This document shows positions 26,664 to 34,723 of a stretch of DNA of 64,000 nucleotides, piece by piece. How positions within the stretch are numbered: the stretch's first letter is position 1; each line of letters begins with the position of its first letter. Source of the stretch: Chitinophaga sp. CF118 (GTDB taxonomy: Bacteria; Bacteroidota; Bacteroidia; Chitinophagales; Chitinophagaceae); contig NZ_FOMK01000003.1 in NCBI RefSeq assembly GCF_900112615.1, positions 682,001-746,000 on the forward strand. Reading direction: 5' to 3'. The position numbers and the translations under genes are program-made. The notes under the pieces were generated by a model. That model had not been told where the DNA came from, made no database searches, and saw only the letters and a list, made by a program, of their open reading frames with translations.

Positions 26664-27485
26664 ATGAACAAACTGTTATTAAGTGCAACTGCACTTGTAG
26701 TATTGTTTGCTGCCTGTAGCAAAGATGATGACAATACGCCTCAGACATCCGCAAAGAAATATCTGCTATCCCAGACGTCTGATGAGGACAGCACCGTGAT
26801 AACTTATGATGCTGCCAACAATATGAAGAAAATACAAAGTTGGGACCTGAAATACAATTCGCTGCAAACTTCGGAGCTGGTTTATGAAAACGGCAAACTG
26901 GTAAAGAAGATGATGAGTGAGGGTGAAGGCACATTGCAACTGTTTCAGGATTTCGAGTATAATAATGCAGGTAAGCTGGTAAAAGTAAACATGTATCGTG
27001 ACAACGGTTCTAAATCCCGCTATGATAGCCTGGTTTACAATGCCGAAGGCCGTCTGACTGCTTTGTACGAGGCTGCGTCGGTTGTCGATAGTTACACAAT
27101 GCGCCGTAAAAATGCCTTTATCTGGAACAGTAAGGGAAATATTGCCCGGCATGTGGCAGTTGCTATAACTGATGGTATTGAATCTAAGGACAGCACCATC
27201 ATTGACTACACCTATGACGACAAAGTAAACTACGCGGTGAGACAACCGGAATTTTTTGTGCTGGATGCAGAAGATCCTGTGTCAGCGTTATCTGCCAACA
27301 ATATCACTAAATCGGTATTGAGCTACACCATGAGTCTGGGCTCGTCATCAGTAACAACTATAGAATACACTTACGACGAAGATGGATACCCTGTTACCCA
27401 TAAAGAAATCATTAAAACAATGCAGGGAGATGAGGTAGTGAGTACAGATGAGTATTCTTCAAAGTATCGTTATATCAAAAAATAA
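26664..27485 (+). CDS. RHS/YD-repeat-like lipoprotein
   Basis: 273 residues. The signal peptide ends in a lipobox with Cys19 (LFAACSKDDDN), typical of Bacteroidota surface lipoproteins with an acidic export signal after the Cys. The body has YD-type hairpins: ITYDAANNMKKI, FEYNNAGKLVKV, YNAEGRLTALYE, YTYDDKVNY, YTYDEDGYP. It is the same kind of protein as the one at 9360-10109 but longer by one repeat. Ligand and partner are unknown. It is transcribed alone, and a transposase remnant lies directly downstream. Confidence 0.8.
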   Translation: MNKLLLSATALVVLFAACSKDDDNTPQTSAKKYLLSQTSDEDSTVITYDAANNMKKIQSWDLKYNSLQTSELVYENGKLVKKMMSEGEGTLQLFQDFEYNNAGKLVKVNMYRDNGSKSRYDSLVYNAEGRLTALYEAASVVDSYTMRRKNAFIWNSKGNIARHVAVAITDGIESKDSTIIDYTYDDKVNYAVRQPEFFVLDAEDPVSALSANNITKSVLSYTMSLGSSSVTTIEYTYDEDGYPVTHKEIIKTMQGDEVVSTDEYSSKYRYIKK

Positions 27486-27538
27486 ACTATAAACGGGGCT
27501 GACCAAAAGTGGCTGTTGCACAACTTGATTTTGGTTTT

Positions 27539-27596
27539 AAACTTTTTCCCCTTGTATGCTTTAATTAAATTAGTGTATGCAAGGGGAAAAAAGTTT
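27539..27596. repeat. Inverted repeat overlapping the transposase start
   Basis: AAACTTTTTCCCCTTGTATG (27539-27558) pairs with the sequence at 27577-27596 with one bulge and one mismatch. The right arm contains the ATG of the transposase fragment, so the RNA hairpin would hide the start codon. Structures of this kind limit transposase translation when the IS is read from outside promoters. Confidence 0.5.
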
Positions 27597-27717
27597 TCAG
27601 GAAAAGCTCTTCATGCAATTCAGTCTTTCCGATTACATTCCGGAAGACAATTTCTATAGGCGTCTCAGGCACACATTGGATTTTTCCTGTTTATATCCAC
27701 TAGCATCAGCTTCATGA
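27577..27717 (+). pseudogene. IS1182-type transposase, N-terminal fragment
   Basis: 46 codons (MQGEKSFQEKLFMQFSLSDY, then PEDNFYRRLRHTLDF) match the N-terminal signature of IS1182/DDE transposases in Bacteroidota. The match ends at about 27698, where the following segment is present in the opposite orientation. The real protein has more than 400 residues, so it is inactive. Confidence 0.65.
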
Positions 27718-27840
27718 AAACGACAGGATCTACACTTTTCTGAGCCTCTTTGCTGTAGTATTTTGATGTTGAGCCAGGAGCTGCTTCGCCAAAGAAAAAT
27801 TTGCCAGCTGTATCGCTATGTCTGCCCATACAATTTTAAG
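27697..27840 (-). pseudogene. IS1182-type transposase, internal fragment, inverted
   Basis: Read on the minus strand, this frame contains KYYSKEAQKSVDPVVFMKLM, which resembles the segment that normally comes about 15 residues after the end of the neighbouring plus-strand fragment (Y-Y-G-x-x-G-Q-x-S-I-D-P-V-V-F). The two parts therefore look like one gene whose inside was flipped. The GH3 stop codon lies 5 bases beyond it. Confidence 0.55.
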
Positions 27841-27845
27841 CAGGA

Positions 27846-30077
27846 TCACTCATATTTGAAAGCTGCTTTCAGACCTCCGACAGAAATAGAGAAATCACCA
27901 GGTTCTGTAACCCGTTGTAATTGTGCATTAATAAAGGAAAGTCTTTCTTTATCTATTGTGAAAGAAACCGTTTTGGTCTGACCCGGCTGAAGCTCAATTT
28001 TTTCAAATGCCCGTAAGCGTTTTACCTCAGGAGTGATAGAAGCAACTTCATCACTTACAAACAGTAATACCGTCTCTTTACCAGTTATTTTACCAGAGTT
28101 GGTCACATCAACTGATACGGTAATGGCTTTAGCATCTGTAAGTGTTGTATTGCTCAGTTTCAGGTTGGAATAAGAGAATTGAGTATAACTTAATCCATAT
28201 CCAAATTCCCACTGAGGATTAAATCCTGCCATTTCATCAAACTTCAGTGTCTCAGTATATTTATGATAATAGTTTACCAGGCTGTTGGCAGAACGTGGAT
28301 AAGTATAAGGCAGTTTCCCGGAAGGATTGATTTTACCTGCCAGCACATCTGCAATTACGTTTCCGCCTTCATTTCCTGACAAATAGGAGTGGAGCACGGC
28401 AGCACTGAGTGGTTCTATAGAAGATATAATACGCGGACGGCCTTCTGTCAGTACAAACACAATCGGTTTTCCCGTAGCAGCTAAAGCACGGGTAAGTTCA
28501 ATCTGAGAATCAGATATCCTTAAGTCTCCGATATTGCCAGGTGTTTCAGTATAGCTGGTTTCGCCGATACAAAGTACGATCACATCAACATTGGTAGCCT
28601 TTGATACTGCATCCTGAATATCCAGTGTTTTATCAAAATCAGCACCTTCACTATATTGTACATTAGCAGCACCAAACACATTCTTCATGGCTTCCAGGAT
28701 AGTGTTTTTATCCTTTTCAGTTTCATCGCTGGTAGTACCCTGCCAGATACGTGACCATCCTCCATTTAAAGAACGCATTGAATTGGCAGAAGGACCAGAT
28801 ACCAGGATCTTTTTTCCCGGAGTCAATGGAAGGATATTATTCGCGTTTTTGAGTAAAGTGATACATTCAGCTGTCAGGTCGTAGTTCAGTTTATTATGAG
28901 CTACGCTGTTAAACAGTGGATAGTCTTTGGATTTGCCGACTGGATTCTCAAAAAGACCGGTTTCATATTTTACTCTTAGGATCCTTTTTACCGCATCATC
29001 GATACGTGACATAGGGATCTTTCCTTCTTTTACCAGTTCAATTAAGTCCACTGTAAAGGTATAATCAGTAGGTACCATACTCATATCGATACCGGCATTA
29101 ATAGCAATCATTACAGCTTCTTTATTGTCCTTTGCTACTCTGTGACGCAGATAAAGATATTGGATATCCTGCCAGTCGCTTACTACCAGTCCCTGGAATC
29201 CCAGTTCACCTTTAAGGATATCAGTTAGAATGTGTTTGTTGGCATGTACGGGGACCCCATTGATCTCGGCGCTGTTTACCATTACACTCTTTGCACCAGC
29301 TTTTACTGCAGCCGCAAATTGAGGAAGGAAGTACTCGCGCATTTCTCTTTCAGGTATCCAGGCAGGAGTACGATCATGTCCGCTTAAAGGCATACTGTAG
29401 CCCATGTAATGTTTGAGACAGGCGGCAACATGGTATTTGTCTGTCACTACATCATCTCCCTGGTATCCCTGAACTACGGCTTTGCCCATTTCACTGATAA
29501 GGTAAGGGTCTTCACCATATGTTTCCCAGATACGAGGCCAAACAGGTTGGCGTCCAAGGTCAAGCACCGGACTAAAATTCCAGGGAATAAATGAAGCACG
29601 TGTTTCATAAGCAGTTACTTCTGCAGCCTTTTTAGCCATTGCGGTATTAAAGGAAGCTGCCTGCGCAATCTGCTGAGGGAACATCACTGAATTTAATGTA
29701 TAATTATTCCCTCTGATAGCATCAATTCCATACAGTACGGGGATTTTAAGGCGTTCCTGGAGTGCAATTTTCTGGATAGTTTCTATCCTGTTCCTCCAGA
29801 CCTCTACTGTTTGTGCATTGCCTCCGCTATTAAGAACAGAACCTACTTTATATTTTTTGATCGCTTCCTCTAATTTGGCTATATCAAATTCATGAGGTTC
29901 GTTCATAACACCATTTGTAGTTTTAAGGAAAGCTTCCACACTGATCTGAGTCATCTGTCCCGCTTTTTCTTCGAGTGTCATTTTCGCCAACAGGGAATCC
30001 ACTTTCTGATCGATTGATTGGGAATAACCATTGAACGAGGCTGCAACAGTTGCAACAAGTAAGAGTAATTTCTTCAT
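27846..30077 (-). CDS. bglX: Periplasmic beta-glucosidase, GH3 family (BglX-like)
   Basis: 743 residues with a signal peptide ending N-G-Y-S-Q. Full GH3 layout: N-terminal barrel, K222-H223 in LKHYMGYS, catalytic nucleophile Asp301 in VVSDWQDIQYL, the C-terminal alpha/beta sandwich, and a fibronectin-III-like end (VDVTNSGKITGKETVLLFV). Enzymes of this type release glucose from beta-glucans and oligosaccharides in the periplasm. It follows the GH5 mannanase by 5 bases, so the pair probably completes degradation of a (gluco)mannan. The last codons reach the transposase remnant without damage. Confidence 0.95.
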   Translation of the reverse strand: MKKLLLLVATVAASFNGYSQSIDQKVDSLLAKMTLEEKAGQMTQISVEAFLKTTNGVMNEPHEFDIAKLEEAIKKYKVGSVLNSGGNAQTVEVWRNRIETIQKIALQERLKIPVLYGIDAIRGNNYTLNSVMFPQQIAQAASFNTAMAKKAAEVTAYETRASFIPWNFSPVLDLGRQPVWPRIWETYGEDPYLISEMGKAVVQGYQGDDVVTDKYHVAACLKHYMGYSMPLSGHDRTPAWIPEREMREYFLPQFAAAVKAGAKSVMVNSAEINGVPVHANKHILTDILKGELGFQGLVVSDWQDIQYLYLRHRVAKDNKEAVMIAINAGIDMSMVPTDYTFTVDLIELVKEGKIPMSRIDDAVKRILRVKYETGLFENPVGKSKDYPLFNSVAHNKLNYDLTAECITLLKNANNILPLTPGKKILVSGPSANSMRSLNGGWSRIWQGTTSDETEKDKNTILEAMKNVFGAANVQYSEGADFDKTLDIQDAVSKATNVDVIVLCIGETSYTETPGNIGDLRISDSQIELTRALAATGKPIVFVLTEGRPRIISSIEPLSAAVLHSYLSGNEGGNVIADVLAGKINPSGKLPYTYPRSANSLVNYYHKYTETLKFDEMAGFNPQWEFGYGLSYTQFSYSNLKLSNTTLTDAKAITVSVDVTNSGKITGKETVLLFVSDEVASITPEVKRLRAFEKIELQPGQTKTVSFTIDKERLSFINAQLQRVTEPGDFSISVGGLKAAFKYE

Positions 30078-30082
30078 AACTG

Positions 30083-31429
30083 TTATTTAATACTTTTTTG
30101 ACTTAGTGTATAGGAGCGGATGATTTTCCAGGTGATGTTATCAGAATCAAAGACGGAGTTTAAACCCTGTTCTTCCTGTGGGGGATCCCCCATCAGATCG
30201 TCTCCTTCTTTCCAGAATATTTGCCCCGGAACCGGCCTGGCTGTTCCTGCAAATGCCCAGAAATTACATCCTGCGATCACACCTCCCTGTTTCCGGCTTC
30301 CAGCCCATTCAGCAAAGACAGCATCGTACAATTTATCACGTGAATAACTTGAAGATGCCGGATCAAACGAATGATTGTCACGAGGTAAGCCAAACTCTTC
30401 TACTACCAGTGGTTTATTCAGTTCATTTGCGATTTCTTCATGTTGCCTGATGTATTGTTGTGTTTTTGAAATCAATTCGGGCAAACTCTTTACAATGCTG
30501 GTATCCTTAAACCACCCCCAGTTCTTGGGCCAGATATGTATGGTTAAATAATCAACTTCTTTAGGCTGATGAACTTCTTTAAACAGGTCCGCAGATTCAT
30601 CTGTACCCATAATTCCTTCAGTACCCAGGGTTACCAGGTGGTTGTGGTCTATCGATTTGATTAGTTTGGCTACCGAAGAGGTCCACTGTTTATACTTATC
30701 CACAGCAGCGGTACGCATGGGCCGGGGCTCATTTGCCAATTCCCAGGCCATTATAGAGGGTTCATCAATATACTTCTGTTTAGTATATTTATTTACATGA
30801 TTCAATACCAGTCGTAACTGTTTCTCATAATCCTTCTGGCAAGGCTCGCAGGAATAGAATTTGCTGGTATTCTCCCGAAGGTCATCCCAGTTTAATTTAC
30901 TCTGCATGACTGAATCAGTAATGACCCCATTCCAATTGAGGTACTGTAAAAAGCCACCGCTCCATTCCCAGTTATTACTCAGGAACAATATGGCATACAT
31001 CTTCCTTTTACCCATTTCGTACAGGAGGAAGTCAAGACCACCCAATATCTCCATATTGAATTCACCTTGTTCAAACTGGAAGGCTGGTTTTACCCGCTCT
31101 ACTCCATTTACTAACCCTTTTCCCTCTGTTCCTACCAATACCCGCAGGTTGTTCACTCCCTGACTCTTCAGGAAATCCAGCTCCTTCTTTAACCGTTCTT
31201 TTCCATTCTTCTGCAGCGCCAGCAAACCACCGTACCAGTAGTTAGTACCAATATAATAATAAGGTTTATTGTTAAGAGAGAACTGATGTCCGGACCTTGT
31301 TATAAATCTCTTTTGAGCCGTAGCGGCGTCTGTACATAACGTGATGATTAAAATAACTAATAGCCCCTTGATATATTTCAGTAAAAGGATATCCCTGAAT
31401 TGGCAGGCATTAAATGAAAAACGTGGCAT
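30083..31429 (-). CDS. GH5-family endo-beta-mannanase
   Basis: 448 residues; a hydrophobic export segment (about residues 20-38, ending D-A-A-T-A-Q) follows a longer than usual N-terminus. The GH5 barrel shows NYWYGGLLAL near the start, the acid/base Glu234 in WELANEPRPM and the nucleophile Glu345 in VVEEFGLPRD. The pattern resembles subfamily 7 mannanases (inference). It should cut beta-1,4-mannan chains inside, upstream of the GH3 enzyme in the same operon. No SusC/SusD pair is visible, so this is not a complete utilisation locus. Its upstream region is a tandem duplication. Confidence 0.92.
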   Translation of the reverse strand: MPRFSFNACQFRDILLLKYIKGLLVILIITLCTDAATAQKRFITRSGHQFSLNNKPYYYIGTNYWYGGLLALQKNGKERLKKELDFLKSQGVNNLRVLVGTEGKGLVNGVERVKPAFQFEQGEFNMEILGGLDFLLYEMGKRKMYAILFLSNNWEWSGGFLQYLNWNGVITDSVMQSKLNWDDLRENTSKFYSCEPCQKDYEKQLRLVLNHVNKYTKQKYIDEPSIMAWELANEPRPMRTAAVDKYKQWTSSVAKLIKSIDHNHLVTLGTEGIMGTDESADLFKEVHQPKEVDYLTIHIWPKNWGWFKDTSIVKSLPELISKTQQYIRQHEEIANELNKPLVVEEFGLPRDNHSFDPASSSYSRDKLYDAVFAEWAGSRKQGGVIAGCNFWAFAGTARPVPGQIFWKEGDDLMGDPPQEEQGLNSVFDSDNITWKIIRSYTLSQKSIK

Positions 31430-31982
31430 TACTTTTATAATTAGTTGAACTTTTCAAAAGTATGCTAACTTATGCCACAGGTGTAGTACTTTTTTATCTA
31501 TTTCATTGCTTTTAATCCATACACAGAGTAGGTAAAATATTGATTTTCGGCAAGCTGCAGCCATAAATAAAGATCTGGACGATAGTATGCTAAACTTATG
31601 CCATGGATGTAGTACTTTTTTAGCTATTTCATTGCTTTTAATCCATACACAGAGTAGGTAAAATATTGATTTTCGGCAAGCTGCAGTCATAAATAAAGAT
31701 CTTGACGATATAGAGAAATTGACCGGTGGCGAATAACTCTTGCTAATTTTCATATAACATCTTTATAATCAAAGCCATTGTAGCCTTAATGTGTATAGCA
31801 TTTTATCCGGGTATTCAAAAAAAATGCGACGTTCCCCCGTCGTTTTTCTTCTTAAAAGAATCAAATGTAAATATTGCTCCATGTAATAGAGTGCTGTTTT
31901 ATTGCATATTATTCCTTATTATTGCTATAGCAATATTTAATCAGCTTTTTACATTGTATTCGTATCCCTAATATCCTTTGTT
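31430..31982. other. Intergenic region with tandem duplication
   Basis: About 550 bases between divergent operons. It contains the two 125-base repeats (31459-31709). The rest is A+T-rich, with a long poly-A/poly-T stretch near 31820 and no recognisable gene. The promoters of both the GH5 operon and the TerB operon must lie here. Confidence 0.6.
31459..31709 (-). repeat. Tandem 125/126-base duplication containing a gene 3' end
   Basis: 31459-31583 and 31584-31709 are almost identical (a few substitutions and one extra A). On the minus strand each unit encodes the tail QLAENQYFTYSVYGLKAMK followed by TAG; the second unit has TGA in place of a Trp codon ahead of it. The unit looks like the last ~26 codons of a lost gene that preceded the GH5 gene, plus spacer, copied once. 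No intact gene remains. Confidence 0.8.
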
Positions 31983-33407
31983 ATGACAAACAATCTTAAT
32001 CCTGATAAAGATATTATTGATGTTGCTAACATGGTTAGTCCTCAAGACCTGCAAATCCCTGTTCCGTCAAATAATATACTACCTGACGATTTTGAGCATC
32101 TACCCGGCTACGACTCGGACGAATTCAAACTGGGTCATAGATACAAGACCAAACTGAATCTTAATACCGAAGAGATAACTTGGCTCAACAAATTCGATTG
32201 CTACCGCAATGCTTTTAACAGCATTGATGGTTGTGAAGTAGCCATTATCAAATTATTTCTGCTTGCTGTAAAAATGCTCAATAAGCGATTGAAGAAGGAA
32301 GATGCCAGTTTGGAGAAAGAGATGGAAGAGATAAGGAAAAAGGCAAAGGAGTCCATTCCTCTTATGTCCGAATACTTTTATAATTACGATGATAACTATG
32401 TACAGAATGCTGCCGAGGCAGAAGCATTCTATACAATCTATAAAAAGGCAGAAGTAGTTGTTCGCGAGGCATGGGGGCATAAACGAAAAATCTCAGCTGA
32501 GTTCAACAGTTATAGCCCGCAGGCGAAGCAACAGTTTGCTAGCAGGTTAGAACCTTTGATCGATGAAATCGTCACTTATCTGAAACCGACTATCGGCGAG
32601 ACAAATGAACAGATCGAATTGGATCTCAATGCCACTACGACTACCCGATGGAAAGAACGTATGACCGACATTACAAGTGCTTATTCCAAAGCGCAACATG
32701 CAGAGAGCGTCGAAGCTCTCTATAGATTAGGTCGGCAAAACCTGCGTAACCCCACCAGGGGAAACATCTACTACGAAGCTGCTAAGTTCATCGCTCCTTA
32801 TGACAGACACGAATCACTCCGGTTATACCTGCATTACATATATCATGATCTAAAGTCGACCAAACCTGATCAAAAGCAACTCAACAAGTCTATCCAGAAA
32901 AAGCTCTTTGCTAATGAAGCCCAGCTGGCCCAATTTCTCGATATAGTCAACGGGTTGATAAAAGACATGAACCTTCTGAAGTCCCTGACCCAGGTGGATA
33001 CCATGTATGTTCCCAAACGGCGCAAAATAGAGCTGGACCATGAGCAGATCCGGATTGTGACCCAGGAACATAGCGGCACTGTCGAGATTTTAAACGGTTA
33101 CCTTCAGGAAGACGAGATGATACATGAAACTACAGAAGAAGTCGTTGTGATCTCCAAAGTACCAGAGAGTCATACCTCATCACCACTCACCCCCCTTCAG
33201 ATTGAATTCCTGCAATTATTCCCCGAAGATCATCAGCTAAGCGCTGTTGAAGTGGAAGCCTTTGCAATCGGAAAGGGAATGTTCAAGAACCAGTTACTCG
33301 ATGGCATCAATGATACCTGCTATGAACTACTCGATGATGTACTCGTTGAAGAAGAGGACGATTACTATGTGATAAATTCTGATTATTACAACAAAATATT
33401 TGCATAA
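31983..33407 (+). CDS. sngA: TerB-C domain protein, Shango-like defense component
   Basis: 474 residues, no signal peptide. The N-terminal third contains L-N-T-E-E-I-T-W-L-N-K-F and AFNSIDGCEVAIIKLFLLA, matching the region found with TerB_N domains. The last ~70 residues (PLTPLQIEFLQLFPEDHQLS, GMFKNQLLDGIND, ending I-N-S-D-Y-Y) are a TerB_C domain. Shango is known as TerB-like protein + ATPase + helicase, and this operon has exactly these three, adjacent and overlapping. It lacks the full N-terminal part of longer TerB proteins. The TAA stop is joined directly to the ATG of the ATPase gene. The symbol rests on operon layout. Confidence 0.82.
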   Translation: MTNNLNPDKDIIDVANMVSPQDLQIPVPSNNILPDDFEHLPGYDSDEFKLGHRYKTKLNLNTEEITWLNKFDCYRNAFNSIDGCEVAIIKLFLLAVKMLNKRLKKEDASLEKEMEEIRKKAKESIPLMSEYFYNYDDNYVQNAAEAEAFYTIYKKAEVVVREAWGHKRKISAEFNSYSPQAKQQFASRLEPLIDEIVTYLKPTIGETNEQIELDLNATTTTRWKERMTDITSAYSKAQHAESVEALYRLGRQNLRNPTRGNIYYEAAKFIAPYDRHESLRLYLHYIYHDLKSTKPDQKQLNKSIQKKLFANEAQLAQFLDIVNGLIKDMNLLKSLTQVDTMYVPKRRKIELDHEQIRIVTQEHSGTVEILNGYLQEDEMIHETTEEVVVISKVPESHTSSPLTPLQIEFLQLFPEDHQLSAVEVEAFAIGKGMFKNQLLDGINDTCYELLDDVLVEEEDDYYVINSDYYNKIFA

Positions 33408-34721
33408 ATGAATTTGAATATTAAACCTAAAGAAGTAACATCTATCATCAATTCGCTGTTAGGAGGTGTAGTGCCTAAAATTGGAGTGCAACATATTACT
33501 GTAGGTCGCTCTGCCGAAGTAGATGCGTTCCTGCATGCCCTGGAAGATGTGAAAAATGGGCATAGCATCGTGAAATTCTGGATTGGTGATTTTGGCTCGG
33601 GTAAATCATTTATGATGCATCTGTTGAACACTGTTGCCCTCAAGCAAAAGTTTGTGGTAACTAACGCAGACTTCACACCTGATAACCGTTTATATTCCAC
33701 TGATGGAAAAGCTGTAGCCTTGTACGCTGCGATCATGGATAATATTGCGATCCAGACTAAGCCTGAAGGTGGTGCATTACCGACCTTGCTTGATAAATGG
33801 ATAGAGCAGATCATGATCACTACCGCCCAGGAAAATGAAATTCCTCTCACTGAAATTCGCAATGAGCAATACATTCAACTGATTCAAAAGAACATTCTGA
33901 AAACGGTAAATGAAGTTACTGAAGTTGGTGGTTTTGATTTTGCTCATGTGATTATGAAATATTATGAGGGCTTTATCAAACAGGATGAACAGCTGAGAAG
34001 AAATGCACTGAGATGGCTCAAGGGTGAATATAAAACCAAGGTAGAAGCACGGCAGGATCTAGGTGTCCGGGAAATCATCAATGACCTGAACCATTATGAC
34101 ATGCTCAAGAATTTCACGAAGCTGTTTGTCAGTATTGGGTACAGTGGTTTTATGATTAATCTTGATGAGGCGATTAACCTGTATAAGATATCTACCTCTG
34201 CCATGCGTGAGAAAAACTATGAAAAGATTCTCTCAATTTACAATGACTGTTTCCAGGGTAAGGTGGGCAACCTGTTTATTAACTTTGCGGGTACCGCTGA
34301 ATTTTTGGAGAATCAAAGGAGGGGTTTGTTTAGTTACCAGGCATTGAAATCCAGGCTCGAAACCAACAAATTCGAAAGCCAGTCAGTACGTGATTTTGCA
34401 CAGCCGGTGATCAGGTTAATGCCATTAGATAATAACGAGATCTTTGTATTGTTGAAAAAGCTGAAGGCTATCTTTGAGCTTAACTATAAAGTGGAAGTAA
34501 ATGTAACTGACGATGATATCCTGCTATTTATGCAGGAGCTTTATAACAAGCCGGGCGCAAAGGAATTCTTAACACCGCGTGAGGTGATCCGTGATTTCCT
34601 GAATGCATTGAGCGTTATAAGGCAGAATCCGACTTTAGATAAGCAACAATTATTTGTGGATATCCAGGTGCAGGACGAAAGACCGAATGAATCATTATTG
34701 GCAGATATTGAAGAATTATAA
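33408..34721 (+). CDS. P-loop ATPase, DUF2791/BrxD-like, Shango-like component
   Basis: 437 residues. Walker A is GDFGSGKS at residues 60-67. The start (IINSLLGGVVPKIGVQHITV) and the segment GYSGFMINLDEAINL, which holds a Walker-B-like acidic pair, fit the DUF2791 family that also contains BREX BrxD. Such ATPases act with partner helicases in phage defense. In Shango the ATPase activity was reported to be needed for protection (from memory). The gene begins at the base after the preceding stop and ends 2 bases before the helicase, so all three are translationally coupled. Confidence 0.88.
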   Translation: MNLNIKPKEVTSIINSLLGGVVPKIGVQHITVGRSAEVDAFLHALEDVKNGHSIVKFWIGDFGSGKSFMMHLLNTVALKQKFVVTNADFTPDNRLYSTDGKAVALYAAIMDNIAIQTKPEGGALPTLLDKWIEQIMITTAQENEIPLTEIRNEQYIQLIQKNILKTVNEVTEVGGFDFAHVIMKYYEGFIKQDEQLRRNALRWLKGEYKTKVEARQDLGVREIINDLNHYDMLKNFTKLFVSIGYSGFMINLDEAINLYKISTSAMREKNYEKILSIYNDCFQGKVGNLFINFAGTAEFLENQRRGLFSYQALKSRLETNKFESQSVRDFAQPVIRLMPLDNNEIFVLLKKLKAIFELNYKVEVNVTDDDILLFMQELYNKPGAKEFLTPREVIRDFLNALSVIRQNPTLDKQQLFVDIQVQDERPNESLLADIEEL

Positions 34722-34723
34722 TA

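Noticed and set aside
31454..31753. Minus-strand ORF of 99 codons in the tandem duplication
   Set aside because: The repeated protein sequence only mirrors the DNA duplication; the plausible coding frame there is a different one that ends in the ghost tail.
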